Assembly (NCBI RefSeq): GCF_001983165.1
Contig: NZ_MNPU01000002.1
Location: 124,001-188,000 of the forward strand
Reading direction: 5' to 3'
Source: Pseudomonas gessardii
GTDB lineage: Bacteria; Pseudomonadota; Gammaproteobacteria; Pseudomonadales; Pseudomonadaceae
Length of the DNA: 64,000 nucleotides
Positions 54,500 through 63,423 of this stretch are shown here, piece after piece; the stretch's first letter is position 1, and the number at the start of each line of letters is the position of its first letter. A model generated the notes under the pieces. That model saw only the letters and a list, made by a program, of their open reading frames with translations, was not told the origin of the DNA and searched no databases. Both the position numbers and the translations under genes were made by a program.

Positions 54500-55222
54500 T
54501 CAGTAATTCCCGAGAGTGGCAGTGGCCAAACCGGGAAAGTCTGTAATCAGGCTATCTACGCCGAAGTCGGCGAGCCTGCGCATCAGCGCAGGTTCGTTGA
54601 CGGTCCACACGGACACGTGCAAGCCCTGGCGCTGGGCTTTTTCCAGTCGCTCGGGGGTGCACAGCGTCCAGTTCAACGCCAAATACCCACAGCCATAGTT
54701 CTGCGCGACCTTCAGTGGGTCGAGCCAGGCGTATTCGGCCACCAGTCCACGGGACAGGTCCGGCGTCAGCTCCAGGGCGGCTTTCAACACTTCCCGCGAG
54801 CTTGAGGTCACGGTGACCTTGTCCAGCAGGCCAAAGCGCTGGGCCATTTCGCGGATCGCCAGCACGGTGGTCGCGGCGCGGGTGCGCGAGGCGCTCTTGA
54901 CTTCCAGTTGCCAGTGGTCAAAGTCGCAGTGTTCAAACAGTTCTTCCAGGCGCGGGATCGGGCAGGGGCTGACCCAGCCCGGGCCGCCCTTGCGCGCGTC
55001 CATTTTCACCAGGTCGGCGGCGACGTATTCCACCACCTTGCCGCGCCGGTCGGCGGTGCGCTTCAAGGTCGGGTCGTGGATCACCATCAGCTCGCCGTCC
55101 ATGGACAGGTGCAAGTCCAGCTCGCAACGGCGCACGCCGTGCTTGAGGCATTGCTGGAAGCTGGTCAGGGTGTTTTCCGGTGCTTCGCCTTTAGCGCCGC
55201 GATGGCCATAAATCAGGGTCAC
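54500..55222 (-). CDS. glpQ: glycerophosphodiester phosphodiesterase
   Basis: A 240-residue GDPD-family TIM-barrel enzyme hydrolysing glycerophosphodiesters. The N-terminus has the catalytic 'IYGHRGAKGEAPENTLTSF' (HRG and ENT), with 'CELDLHLSMDGELMVIHDPT' supplying metal ligands and the second His. 'VSVWTVNEPALMRRLADFGV' and 'DSLITDFPG' close the barrel. No signal peptide, so it is cytosolic (UgpQ-like). GTG 55222 has AAGGAG six bases upstream; the frame open to 55264 is not supported. It follows the PilZ gene on the same strand with a 43-base gap. Confidence 0.88.
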   Translation of the reverse strand: MTLIYGHRGAKGEAPENTLTSFQQCLKHGVRRCELDLHLSMDGELMVIHDPTLKRTADRRGKVVEYVAADLVKMDARKGGPGWVSPCPIPRLEELFEHCDFDHWQLEVKSASRTRAATTVLAIREMAQRFGLLDKVTVTSSSREVLKAALELTPDLSRGLVAEYAWLDPLKVAQNYGCGYLALNWTLCTPERLEKAQRQGLHVSVWTVNEPALMRRLADFGVDSLITDFPGLATATLGNY

Positions 55223-55265
55223 AGATGCTCCTTTGCGCCAGGTGTATGGCGGGATAAATATCAAA

Positions 55266-55850
55266 TCAGGTGTCTTGGCCGTCGCTTTGTTCCCGGGCCA
55301 GGCGCCGTTCCTGGGCCTGTTTTTGCAAAATATAGCGCGCTAGCAGCTGGCGCTGGGCGTCAGTCATGGATTCAAATTCGGTGCCCACGTCAAACCCATC
55401 GCCCTTCGGATCGCAATGGGTGACCTTGGCCCGCAGCAACAGGCCCAGCGCCTGGGGCAGCAGCACCAGCTTGACCGCCAGGTGGCTGCCGGGCGTGAGC
55501 GCCGTGGGGTGCTGGAAGTCGATACCGCCTTCGGAGATGATCACTGGCTGCGGCGCGCCGATCTCGCCCAGCAGGCTTTGCGCCATGACCTGGCTGAGCA
55601 GATCCATGCGTTTGTTCTGCACCTTGAGGAAGGCGACGAGGGTGCGGTCGCGCTCGCCGAGCTGGCGCAGCAGGTGCTGGGACTCGAATTCACTCAGGTG
55701 CAGTTCACTGAGCAGGTTGAACAGTGGGGAATCATCCAGCAACACTTCCTTGCTCGCCGCTTGCGGGGCAGACAGGCTTTTGATTTGGAGTGCGATCATG
55801 TCGTCGATACGGTAGTATTCGCGGCGATCTTCTTCATCTAATGTCGTCAT
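55266..55850 (-). CDS. PilZ-domain protein (putative c-di-GMP receptor)
   Basis: A 194-residue protein. 'EEDRREYYRIDDMIALQI' near the N-terminus carries an RxxxR motif (REYYR). A helical insert covers about 35-95. 'PVIISEGGIDFQHP' (about 101-114) is the position of the second PilZ motif, but an Ile stands where D/N is usual, so c-di-GMP binding may be weak. 'LLRAKVTHCDPKGDGFDVGTEF' is typical of the PilZ barrel. It lies upstream of the GDPD gene and is divergent from lolC, as PA2989 is in P. aeruginosa. Confidence 0.78.
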   Translation of the reverse strand: MTTLDEEDRREYYRIDDMIALQIKSLSAPQAASKEVLLDDSPLFNLLSELHLSEFESQHLLRQLGERDRTLVAFLKVQNKRMDLLSQVMAQSLLGEIGAPQPVIISEGGIDFQHPTALTPGSHLAVKLVLLPQALGLLLRAKVTHCDPKGDGFDVGTEFESMTDAQRQLLARYILQKQAQERRLAREQSDGQDT

Positions 55851-55944
55851 GGCGAACCCCAGGTAACGGTAATGGTCTGAGTGTAAAGCTGCTTACCAGA
55901 CCCCGCCACCGGGACGTCTTCTTTTCCTCCGAACAAGCCCCGAC

Positions 55945-57195
55945 ATGTTCAGACCTCTCTTCGTATTTATCGGCACGCGTTATACCCGTGCAAAGCGTCG
56001 CAATCATTTTGTGTCGTTCATTTCCCTGACCTCCATGATCGGACTCGCCCTGGGCGTTGTCGTGATGATCGTGGTGCTATCGGTGATGAATGGCTTCGAT
56101 CATGAGATGCGCACCCGCGTGCTGGGCATGGTGCCCCATGCGACCATCGAGTCCGGCGAGCCCCTGGGTGACTGGCAAAGCCTGGCCGACAAGGTCAAGC
56201 AGAACCCCAAGGTGCTGGCCGTCGCGCCGTTTACCCAGATGCAGGGCCTGCTGACCAATGATGGCAAGGTGCAGAAAGTCCTGCTCAACGCCATCGACCC
56301 GGCGCAGGAGCGCAAAGTCTCGATCATTGATCAGTTCATGCAGCAGGGCCAGCTCGATGCCCTTTCGCCTGGCAGCTTCGGCATCGTGATCGGCGACCGC
56401 GCGGCGGCCAAGCTGGGCGTGGGTATTGGCGACAAGCTGACCTTCGTCGCCCCGGAGGTCACGGTGACCCCGGCCGGCATGTTCCCGCGCATGAAGCGCT
56501 TTACCGTGGTCGGCATCTTTCATGTCGGCGCCGGCGAGATCGACGGCTTCCTCGGCCTGACCAACCTCACCGACCTGGCCCGCCTGCATCGCTGGAAGCC
56601 GGACCAGGTACAGGGCCTGCGCCTGAAGTTCAACGACTTGTTCGACGCACCGCGCGGCGCCTGGGAAATTGCCCAGCAGTTGGGGGAAAGCGAGTATTAC
56701 GCCCGCGACTGGACCCGGACCCACGGCAACCTGTACCAGGCGATCCGCATGGAAAAGGCCATGATCGGCCTGCTGCTGCTGCTGATTGTCGCGGTGGCCG
56801 CGTTCAACATCATCTCCACCCTGGTGATGGTGGTGAACGACAAGAAGGGCGATATCGCCATTCTGCGCACCCTGGGCGCCACGCCGGGGCAGATCATGGC
56901 GATCTTCATGGTCCAGGGCACGGTGATTGGCGTGGTCGGCACCTTGATCGGTACGGCGGTGGGGATTTTTGCCGCGCTGAACGTCAGTGCTGCCATCGCC
57001 GGCGTCGAAACCCTGATCGGCCACAAGTTTCTCAACGCCGACGTCTACTTCATCGACTATTTGCCATCCCAGGTGCAGAGCCAGGATGTGCTGATGGTCG
57101 GCGGCGCCGCGTTGGTCCTGAGTTTCCTTGCCACCCTGTATCCAGCCTGGCGCGCGGCACGTACCCAGCCGGCGCAGGCTTTACGTTATGAGTGA
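55945..57195 (+). CDS. lolC: lipoprotein-releasing system membrane protein LolC
   Basis: A 416-residue inner-membrane permease of the LolCDE complex that hands lipoproteins to LolA. Four helices: about 22-48 ('[21 protein letters not shown]'), then three at about 270-400. A large periplasmic domain lies between ('[16 protein letters not shown]'). The cytoplasmic coupling stretch is '[24 protein letters not shown]'. It starts almost identically to LolE, so the pair are clear paralogues. lolD follows directly. Confidence 0.93.
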   Translation: MFRPLFVFIGTRYTRAKRRNHFVSFISLTSMIGLALGVVVMIVVLSVMNGFDHEMRTRVLGMVPHATIESGEPLGDWQSLADKVKQNPKVLAVAPFTQMQGLLTNDGKVQKVLLNAIDPAQERKVSIIDQFMQQGQLDALSPGSFGIVIGDRAAAKLGVGIGDKLTFVAPEVTVTPAGMFPRMKRFTVVGIFHVGAGEIDGFLGLTNLTDLARLHRWKPDQVQGLRLKFNDLFDAPRGAWEIAQQLGESEYYARDWTRTHGNLYQAIRMEKAMIGLLLLLIVAVAAFNIISTLVMVVNDKKGDIAILRTLGATPGQIMAIFMVQGTVIGVVGTLIGTAVGIFAALNVSAAIAGVETLIGHKFLNADVYFIDYLPSQVQSQDVLMVGGAALVLSFLATLYPAWRAARTQPAQALRYE

Positions 57196-57202
57196 ATCGG
57201 GC

Positions 57203-57886
57203 ATGAGTGAAAAAGCAATCCTGAGCTGCCGCAACCTGGGCAAATCCTACGAGGAAGGCCCGGAATCGGTGGTGGTGCTGTCCAACCTGCAACTGGAACT
57301 GCATCCCGGCGAGCGCGTGGCGATCGTCGGCAGTTCCGGCTCCGGCAAAAGTACCTTGCTCAACCTGTTGGGCGGCCTTGATACGCCGTCCCACGGCAGC
57401 GTGTGGCTGGCCGGTGAAGAACTCTCGGCCTTGAACGAGAAGGCTCGTGGCCAGTTGCGTAATCGCTCCCTGGGCTTTGTGTACCAGTTCCACCACTTGC
57501 TGCCAGAGTTCACCGCCCTGGAAAACGTATGTATGCCGCTCTTGATCGGCAAGACCGCGATCCCAGAGGCGCGCCAGCGTGCCACTGCCCTGCTGGAGCG
57601 TGTCGGCCTTGGCCATCGCCTGGAGCACAAGCCGGCAGAGCTGTCCGGCGGCGAGCGCCAGCGTGTGGCGATTGCCCGTGCCCTGGTCAACAACCCGGGC
57701 CTGGTGATGCTCGACGAGCCGACCGGCAACCTCGACTCCCATACCGCCCAGGGTATCAAGGACTTGATGCTGGAGCTGAGCACCCAGATGCGCACTGCGT
57801 TCCTGGTGGTGACCCATGACATGAGCATGGCCCGGCAAATGGACCGCGTGTTGCACCTGCAGGAAGGTCATTTGGTCGCCATCTGA
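57203..57886 (+). CDS. lolD: lipoprotein-releasing system ATPase LolD
   Basis: A 227-residue ABC ATPase driving lipoprotein release. It has Walker A '[18 protein letters not shown]', the family-specific '[20 protein letters not shown]' (LolD motif near the Q loop), the signature '[16 protein letters not shown]' and Walker B '[12 protein letters not shown]'. ATG 57203 gives the usual length; ATG 57188 overlaps the lolC stop and would add five residues, so lolC and lolD are coupled either way. Confidence 0.93.
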   Translation: MSEKAILSCRNLGKSYEEGPESVVVLSNLQLELHPGERVAIVGSSGSGKSTLLNLLGGLDTPSHGSVWLAGEELSALNEKARGQLRNRSLGFVYQFHHLLPEFTALENVCMPLLIGKTAIPEARQRATALLERVGLGHRLEHKPAELSGGERQRVAIARALVNNPGLVMLDEPTGNLDSHTAQGIKDLMLELSTQMRTAFLVVTHDMSMARQMDRVLHLQEGHLVAI

Positions 57887-57897
57887 CCTGTTTCAAG

Positions 57898-57930
57898 CCC
57901 GGGCGCCTGTGCCTGGGTTTTCTATTTTTT
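57898..57930 (+). terminator. weak hairpin with T-rich tail between lolD and lolE
   Basis: CCCGGGC (57898-57904) pairs with GCCTGGG (57911-57917, one G-U pair), followed by TTTTCTATTTTTT. It looks like an intrinsic terminator or attenuator inside the lol operon. Confidence 0.5.
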
Positions 57931-57946
57931 CAGGCGGTGCAAGCGA

Positions 57947-59191
57947 ATGTTCAGACCGTTATCGATTTTTATCGGCACGCGCTATACCCGCGCCAAGCGC
58001 CGTAACCGTTTTGTCTCGTTTATCTCGATGACCTCGATGATCGGCCTCGCCCTGGGCGTGCTGGCGATGATCGTGGTGTTGTCGGTGATGAACGGTTTCC
58101 AGCGGGAAATGAGTTCACGCATTCTGGGCATGGTGCCGCACGCCACCATCGTCGGCGTCAACCCGATCAGCGACTGGCAGCCCGTGGCCGCCGCCGCCCT
58201 GAAAAATCCCGAAGTGACCGCCGCCGTGCCGTTCACCGAGATGGAGGGCATGCTGTCCTATAAGGGCTCGATGCAGCCGATCCAGATCAGCGGGATCGAC
58301 CCGGCCCAGGAAGGCAAGGTGTCCATCGTCACCCAGCATATCGTCCAGGGGAACCTGGCAGACCTGCAGCCGGGTGAGTTCGGCGTGGTGATCGGGGAAA
58401 TCACCGCGCGCCGTTTCCGCCTGAATGTGGGGGATAAGCTGACCTTGATCGTCCCGGAAATCAGCACGGCTCCCGGCGGCATTACCCCGCGTATGCAGCG
58501 TTTGAACGTGGTGGGGGTGTTCAAGGTCGGTGCCGAGCTGGATGGCTCGATGGCCTTGATCCATGTTGCCGATGCCGCGCAAATGCTGCGTTGGCAGCCC
58601 AACCAGGTGCAAAGCGTGCGCCTGGCGGTCAAGGACCTGTATGCGGCGCCCAAGGTTTCGGCGGACATTGCCGCCAGCCTGGGCGCGGCCTACAAGGCCG
58701 ATGACTGGACTCACACCCAGGGCAGCCTGTTCAGCGCGATGAAGATGGAAAAGACCATGATCGGCCTGTTGCTGCTGATGATTGTCGCCGTCGCGGCCTT
58801 CAATATCATCGCCACGCTGATCATGGTGGTGAACGACAAGGGCGCGGACATCGCGATCCTGCGCACCATCGGCGCCACGCCACGGCAGATCATGGCGATC
58901 TTCATGGTCCAGGGCACGGTGATCGGTATCGTCGGCACCCTGATTGGCGGCGTGCTGGGGGTGATTGCCGCGCTGAACGTCAGCGCGCTGGTGGGCTGGA
59001 TGGAGCGGGTGACCGGGCAGCATATCTTCAGTTCGGACGTGTATTTTGTCAGCAATCTGCCGTCGGAGCTGCAAGGTGGCGATGTGTTGCTGATTTGCAG
59101 TGCAGGGTTTGTGTTGAGCTTTTTGGCGACGATCTACCCGGCGTATCGGGCGGCGAAGATCGAGCCGGCGCATGCCCTGAGATATTCGTAG
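57947..59191 (+). CDS. lolE: lipoprotein-releasing system membrane protein LolE
   Basis: A 414-residue second permease of the LolCDE complex, which opens the site for lipoprotein entry. It shares the LolC N-terminus ('[20 protein letters not shown]') and topology, with '[26 protein letters not shown]' as coupling region and 'PAYRAAKIEPAHALRY' at the end. A 60-base gap with a possible attenuator separates it from lolD. Assignment of this copy as LolE and the first as LolC follows gene order in Pseudomonas. Confidence 0.9.
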   Translation: MFRPLSIFIGTRYTRAKRRNRFVSFISMTSMIGLALGVLAMIVVLSVMNGFQREMSSRILGMVPHATIVGVNPISDWQPVAAAALKNPEVTAAVPFTEMEGMLSYKGSMQPIQISGIDPAQEGKVSIVTQHIVQGNLADLQPGEFGVVIGEITARRFRLNVGDKLTLIVPEISTAPGGITPRMQRLNVVGVFKVGAELDGSMALIHVADAAQMLRWQPNQVQSVRLAVKDLYAAPKVSADIAASLGAAYKADDWTHTQGSLFSAMKMEKTMIGLLLLMIVAVAAFNIIATLIMVVNDKGADIAILRTIGATPRQIMAIFMVQGTVIGIVGTLIGGVLGVIAALNVSALVGWMERVTGQHIFSSDVYFVSNLPSELQGGDVLLICSAGFVLSFLATIYPAYRAAKIEPAHALRYS

Positions 59192-59202
59192 GTCTTCAGA
59201 TC

Positions 59203-59277
59203 GCTATCGCAGGCAAGCCAGCTCCCACATTTGACTGTGTTCGCAAATCAACCTGTGGGAGCGGGCTTGCCCGCGAT
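59203..59277. repeat. REP doublet (REPIN) with mixed arms
   Basis: Left arm 59203-59230 has the GGCAAGCCAGCTCCCAC variant; right arm 59254-59277 has the GTGGGAGCGGGCTTGCCCGC variant. The arms belong to two sequence subtypes. It lies between convergent lolE and the sensor kinase gene. Confidence 0.85.
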
Positions 59278-59296
59278 GAGGCCCGCCCAGCGTGCC

Positions 59297-60661
59297 TCAA
59301 ACCCCTTTTGGCAACTCAATCACAAACCGCGTCCACCCCGGCTGTGACTCACAGAAAATCCTCCCCCCGTGCGCCTGCACAATCGACTGGGTAATCGCCA
59401 GCCCCAGCCCTGCATGCTCACTGCTGCCTTCATGGCGTGCCGGGTCCGCGCGGTAGAACCGGTCAAACAGCTTGGGCAGCAACCCCTGGGGAATCCCGGT
59501 CCCGGTATTTTCCACGCTCAGTTTCACGCCCTGGGCGTTTTCGCTGATCCTCACCCGCACTTCACCGCCAGGCGGCGTAAAGCGCACGGCATTGTCCAGC
59601 AGGTTGGAAAACGCCCGGCGCAGCATGCTGCGGTCGCCGGCGGTCCTGGCGCGGCCGTCGCGCAGCAGGTTGACCTGGGCGTCCTCGGCCAACGGCGCGA
59701 AGAACTCCAGCAAGGCATCCACCTCGTCGGCCAGGGCCAGGGGTTCGCGCCTGGGGTTGAGCAGCCCGTGGTCGGCCTTGGCCAGGTACAGCATGTCATT
59801 GACCAGTTGGGCCATCCATTGCAGCTCTTCCAGGTTGCTGTGCAGCGCTTCGCGGTAATCCTCCAGCGGCCGGGGCTGGGTGAGGATCACCTGGGTCTGG
59901 GTCAGGAGGTTGGATAACGGTGTGCGCAGTTCGTGGGCAATATCGGCGGAGAACGCCGAAAGCCGTTGGAATGCATCGTCCAGGCGGCTGAACATGGCGT
60001 TGAAGGCCAGGGTCAGTTCCTCCAGTTCGGCGGGCATCTGTTCCTGGGGCAGGCGCTGGGTCAGGGAGTGGGCACGGATGCCGGCAGCCACTTCGGTCAT
60101 CCGCCTGAGAGGGCGCAGGGCACTGCGCGCGGCCCAGGCGCCCAGGAGCGCAGTGGCCAGGGCGGACAGGCCGACCGTCAGCCAGATCAGGTGTTGCATG
60201 CTTTGCAGGAAGTGTTGGTGATGGGTGATGTCCAGTATCAGGATCAACTGCGCCGAGCCGCTCTGGGTGGGGTTCAATGGTGCGTTGTACGTCCGATAGC
60301 GGGTGCCGTCGCTTTGCAGGCTATGTAGGCCGGGCGCGGTGGGCAGGTTGGCGGGGATGCGCGGGGAGCTGTCAAACCAGCGCTGGCCGTCGGCGGCGTT
60401 GATGCGCACCGACAGGTCGGGTTGATGGCTCAGTTCGCCCACCAGCGCGGCTTGGCGTTGGGCAAACAACGCGGGGGTGTCGGCGCCTTGCAGGGCACTG
60501 CGCAGGGCCATCAGCTTGCTGTCGAGCAATTGCTGGTCCAGCTCGATGAAGTGCTTCTCGCTGGCCTGGCTGAACAACACACCCGCCAGCAGCGAGACCA
60601 CGGCGGTGCAGCCGGCAAACAACAGGGCCAGGCGGCTGGCCAGGGAGAGGCGCTTGATCAA
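59297..60661 (-). CDS. copS: heavy-metal sensor histidine kinase (CopS/CusS type)
   Basis: A 454-residue inner-membrane kinase. Helix 1 is at about 10-30, a periplasmic sensor domain at 33-155, and helix 2 at about 157-178. The HAMP domain follows ('[20 protein letters not shown]'). The phospho-acceptor is His 243 in '[16 protein letters not shown]'; ATP-site boxes are '[14 protein letters not shown]' and '[16 protein letters not shown]'. The start appears to be TTG (60661), overlapping the copR TGA stop by two bases, so translation is coupled. It is predicted to sense periplasmic Cu, judged by the cupredoxin and operator next to it. Confidence 0.87.
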   Translation of the reverse strand: MIKRLSLASRLALLFAGCTAVVSLLAGVLFSQASEKHFIELDQQLLDSKLMALRSALQGADTPALFAQRQAALVGELSHQPDLSVRINAADGQRWFDSSPRIPANLPTAPGLHSLQSDGTRYRTYNAPLNPTQSGSAQLILILDITHHQHFLQSMQHLIWLTVGLSALATALLGAWAARSALRPLRRMTEVAAGIRAHSLTQRLPQEQMPAELEELTLAFNAMFSRLDDAFQRLSAFSADIAHELRTPLSNLLTQTQVILTQPRPLEDYREALHSNLEELQWMAQLVNDMLYLAKADHGLLNPRREPLALADEVDALLEFFAPLAEDAQVNLLRDGRARTAGDRSMLRRAFSNLLDNAVRFTPPGGEVRVRISENAQGVKLSVENTGTGIPQGLLPKLFDRFYRADPARHEGSSEHAGLGLAITQSIVQAHGGRIFCESQPGWTRFVIELPKGV

Positions 60662-61338
60662 CTGAACCGCTCCTCCAGCACATAGCCCATGCCGCGCACG
60701 GTGTGGATCAGCTTGTTGGGAAAGCTATCATCGATCTTCAAGCGCAGGCGGCGAATGGCCACTTCGATGATATTGGTGTCGCTGTCGAAGTTCATATCCC
60801 AGACCTGGGAGGCAATCAGCGACTTGGGCAGCACTTCGCCCTGGCGGCGCAGGAGCATTTCCAGCAGGGCGAACTCCTTGGCGGTGAGGTCGATACGTTG
60901 ATTGCCGCGCTCGACACGGCGACGGATCAGGTCCAGGCGCAGGTCGGCCAGGTGTAGGCTGGTGTCCTGGGGGATGCTGCTGCCCCGGCGCAGCAGGCTG
61001 CGCACCCGGGCCAGCAGCTCGGAGAACGCGAAGGGCTTGACCAGGTAGTCGTCGGCCCCCAGCTCCAGGCCGTGGACCCGATCCTCGACCGCATCCCGCG
61101 CGGTCAGGAACAGCACCGGGATTTCCAGGCCGGCACTGCGCACTGCCTGCAGGATCTGCCAGCCGGTGCGGCCCGGGAGCATCACATCCAGGATCAGCAG
61201 GTCATAGTCGCCCGTCAGCGCCAGGTGCTGACCGGTGGTGCCGTCGGCCACCAGTTCGGTGTTGAAGCCGGCTTCGGCCAGGCCCTGGCGCAGGTATTGG
61301 CCGGTTTTGGGTTGGTCTTCGACGATCAGCAGTTTCAT
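60658..61338 (-). CDS. copR: copper response regulator (OmpR/PhoB family)
   Basis: A 226-residue response regulator. The receiver domain starts '[20 protein letters not shown]', with phospho-acceptor Asp 51 in '[13 protein letters not shown]' and Lys in '[16 protein letters not shown]'. The C-terminal winged helix is '[20 protein letters not shown]' through '[17 protein letters not shown]'. The ATG at 61338 is chosen over 61350 because it gives the canonical start. It is divergent from the cupredoxin gene, with a CopR-like palindrome between. Confidence 0.9.
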   Translation of the reverse strand: MKLLIVEDQPKTGQYLRQGLAEAGFNTELVADGTTGQHLALTGDYDLLILDVMLPGRTGWQILQAVRSAGLEIPVLFLTARDAVEDRVHGLELGADDYLVKPFAFSELLARVRSLLRRGSSIPQDTSLHLADLRLDLIRRRVERGNQRIDLTAKEFALLEMLLRRQGEVLPKSLIASQVWDMNFDSDTNIIEVAIRRLRLKIDDSFPNKLIHTVRGMGYVLEERFS

Positions 61339-61404
61339 AGGCAAGCTCATGGCAGCGGGTGACGGTTGGCTTTATACCGTGTGCCTTGGAGGGCCGGGAC
61401 AATC

Positions 61405-61418
61405 TGACAAAGTTGTAA
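61405..61418. promoter_or_regulatory. CopR/CusR-like operator
   Basis: TGACAAAGTTGTAA, a near-perfect palindrome TGACAA-N2-TTGT(C/A)A like the CusR/CopR box. It sits 67 bases from the copR ATG and 78 bases from the cupredoxin ATG, so it could serve both. Confidence 0.65.
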
Positions 61419-61495
61419 TCTAGCAGTCAGCTGGCTGGCAGCGGCACATTATTAGAGTGTCCCACAAGCGGATCCCGTACCTTTGGAGAATGAAC

Positions 61496-62020
61496 ATGTT
61501 ATTGCGTAAAACCTGGTGGTGGGTGGGTTGCCTGATGGCGCTGAGCGCCCCGGCGCTGGCCGACGGCGCGCACACTTTTGCCTTTGGCGAGGCTGCGCCG
61601 GCGAGCAAGGCCACGCGTACTGTAGAAGTGCTGCTGCAGGATATTTCCTTTGCCCCTACATCGCTGGATGTAAAAGCCGGTGAGACGGTGCGCTTTGTAC
61701 TGGTCAACAAGGGCCAGTTGCTGCATGAATTCAACCTGGGTGACGCGGCCATGCATGCCGATCACCAGAAGGAAATGCTCAAGATGCAGGCCAGCGGCAT
61801 GTTGACCACCACCGGCATGGGCCAGATGGATCACGCGGCGATGGGCCATGGTGACATGGGCGGCATGAAACATGACGATCCCAACAGCATGCTGGTGGAG
61901 CCGGGCAAGACCGCCGAATTGACCTGGACCTTCAGTAAGACCGGAGCCCTGGAGTTCGCTTGCAACCTCCCCGGGCATTACCAGGCGGGGATGGTTGGCA
62001 AGCTGAACGTCAACCCGTAA
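61496..62020 (+). CDS. periplasmic cupredoxin-domain copper protein (PA2807-like)
   Basis: A 174-residue exported protein. Signal peptide about 1-22 (cut after APALA). The cupredoxin fold has likely type 1 ligands His 77 ('LLHEFN'), Cys 156 ('LEFACNLPG'), His 161 ('PGHYQ') and Met 166. Between them, at about 85-130, is a Met/His-rich loop ('MGQMDHAAMGHGDMGGMKHD') suited to binding Cu(I)/Cu(II). ATG 61496 has GGAG seven bases upstream; ATG 61490 is too close. It is divergent from copRS and probably CopR-induced, acting in periplasmic copper buffering. Confidence 0.85.
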   Translation: MLLRKTWWWVGCLMALSAPALADGAHTFAFGEAAPASKATRTVEVLLQDISFAPTSLDVKAGETVRFVLVNKGQLLHEFNLGDAAMHADHQKEMLKMQASGMLTTTGMGQMDHAAMGHGDMGGMKHDDPNSMLVEPGKTAELTWTFSKTGALEFACNLPGHYQAGMVGKLNVNP

Positions 62021-62087
62021 ACCTCAGGCTCAAAGGCGGGAGCAAAGGCTGGTAGACTGACGGGGTTTATTTAGCCAGGTTTCCGCC

Positions 62088-62918
62088 ATGCATCCCGCAG
62101 CCGAACATTCGCCGCTGGGCAAGTCCAGTGAATACATATCCACCTACACCCCTTCATTGCTGTTCCCCATCCCTCGCGCCGCCAAATGGGCCGAACTGGG
62201 CCTGAGCGCCGAGACGCTGCCTTACAAGGGCGTGGATTTCTGGAACTGCTTTGAACTGTCCTGGCTGCTGCCGTCCGGCAAGCCGGTGGTGGCCATCGGT
62301 GAGTTCAGCATCCCGGCCGACTCGCCGAACATCATCGAGTCGAAATCCTTCAAGCTCTACCTCAATTCGTTGAACCAGACGCCGTTTGCCGATGGGCCAA
62401 GCCTTGAGGCCACCTTGCGTGCCGACTTGAGCGCAGCGGCCGGCAAGCCAGTGGGCGTGCGTATCCGCAGCCTGGCCGAGGTGGAAGGTGAAGGTGTGGT
62501 CAGCCTGCCGGGCGTGTGCATTGATGACCTGCAGATCAGTGTCAGCAACTACGAGCACCCGCGCCCGGAACTGCTGCGCTGCGATGATTCCCGCGTGGTG
62601 GAAGAGAGCGTGCACAGCCATCTGCTCAAATCCAACTGCCCGGTGACCAGCCAGCCGGATTGGGGCAGCGTGGCGGTAGAGTACCGCGGCGCGGCCCTGG
62701 ATCATGCGAGCCTGTTGGCCTACCTGGTGAGCTTTCGTCAGCACTCGGACTTTCATGAACAGTGCGTGGAGCGGATCTTTCTCGACCTGCAGCGGTTGCT
62801 CAAGCCTGAGAAGTTGACGGTTTATGCGCGGTATGTGCGACGGGGTGGGTTGGATATCAACCCGTATCGCAGCACTGAGGCTGTGCAGTTCCAGAACCTG
62901 CGCCTGGCTCGCCAGTAG
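62088..62918 (+). CDS. queF: NADPH-dependent 7-cyano-7-deazaguanine reductase QueF
   Basis: A 276-residue type II QueF that reduces preQ0 to preQ1 in queuosine synthesis. The family motif '[15 protein letters not shown]' lies at about 85-99. The catalytic cysteine is in '[15 protein letters not shown]'. '[28 protein letters not shown]' is typical. I see no preQ1 riboswitch upstream. It ends before a REP doublet. Confidence 0.94.
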   Translation: MHPAAEHSPLGKSSEYISTYTPSLLFPIPRAAKWAELGLSAETLPYKGVDFWNCFELSWLLPSGKPVVAIGEFSIPADSPNIIESKSFKLYLNSLNQTPFADGPSLEATLRADLSAAAGKPVGVRIRSLAEVEGEGVVSLPGVCIDDLQISVSNYEHPRPELLRCDDSRVVEESVHSHLLKSNCPVTSQPDWGSVAVEYRGAALDHASLLAYLVSFRQHSDFHEQCVERIFLDLQRLLKPEKLTVYARYVRRGGLDINPYRSTEAVQFQNLRLARQ

Positions 62919-62932
62919 CCTTCATACGATAC

Positions 62933-63028
62933 AAATGTGGGAGCGGGCTTGCTCGCGATGGCGGTGGTTCAGTCAATATCTTCGGTGACTGACACTGCGC
63001 TATCGCGAGCAAGCCCGCTCCCACATTT
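62933..63028. repeat. REP doublet (REPIN) with perfect 27-bp arms
   Basis: 62933-62959 and 63002-63028 are exact reverse complements (GTGGGAGCGGGCTTGC core) around a 42-base loop, between convergent queF and the DUF4404 gene. Confidence 0.9.
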
Positions 63029-63046
63029 TTGGGTCCTGGATTCGGA

Positions 63047-63313
63047 TTAGATCCCGATATTGCCCAGAGTCACCACAATATTGCGCAATGTCCCGGCTAT
63101 GCCCGGATGCTCCAGCTCGAAGCGTTCTACAGCCAGGTTTACACCGTCGGCAAGGCTGGGGTTCTGAGTGGCAGGTTCCAGTTCCAGTTGCACTTCAAAC
63201 TTGGCAATCAACGCTTCCAGCGCTTCGCGTTTTTCCAGCGACAGAGGCGGGTCCTGATTCAATTGCTCGCGCAGGATGGAAACCTGTTCTTGCAGTTTTT
63301 CGCGGGCAGGCAT
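63047..63313 (-). CDS. DUF4404 family protein
   Basis: An 88-residue helical protein, 'MPAREKLQEQVSILREQLNQ', with a predicted coiled coil over about 5-50 and a conserved C-terminus 'EHPGIAGTLRNIVVTLGNIGI'. This matches the DUF4404 pattern as I know it; function unknown. ATG 63313 gives the family start; the frame to 63358 is not supported. Confidence 0.78.
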   Translation of the reverse strand: MPAREKLQEQVSILREQLNQDPPLSLEKREALEALIAKFEVQLELEPATQNPSLADGVNLAVERFELEHPGIAGTLRNIVVTLGNIGI

Positions 63314-63423
63314 GGCGTTCTTCCTTTTATCGATAGGCACTGGCATAGACCACGGCACGCCGAGAAAGGTCTACGGGATGACCTGTAGATTAATCCACTG
63401 GCAGCGACTGTGCATGATCTTGA

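Noticed and set aside
62021..62087. preQ1 riboswitch in front of queF
   Set aside because: The gap is only 67 bases and shows no preQ1 aptamer-like stem and A-rich tail.
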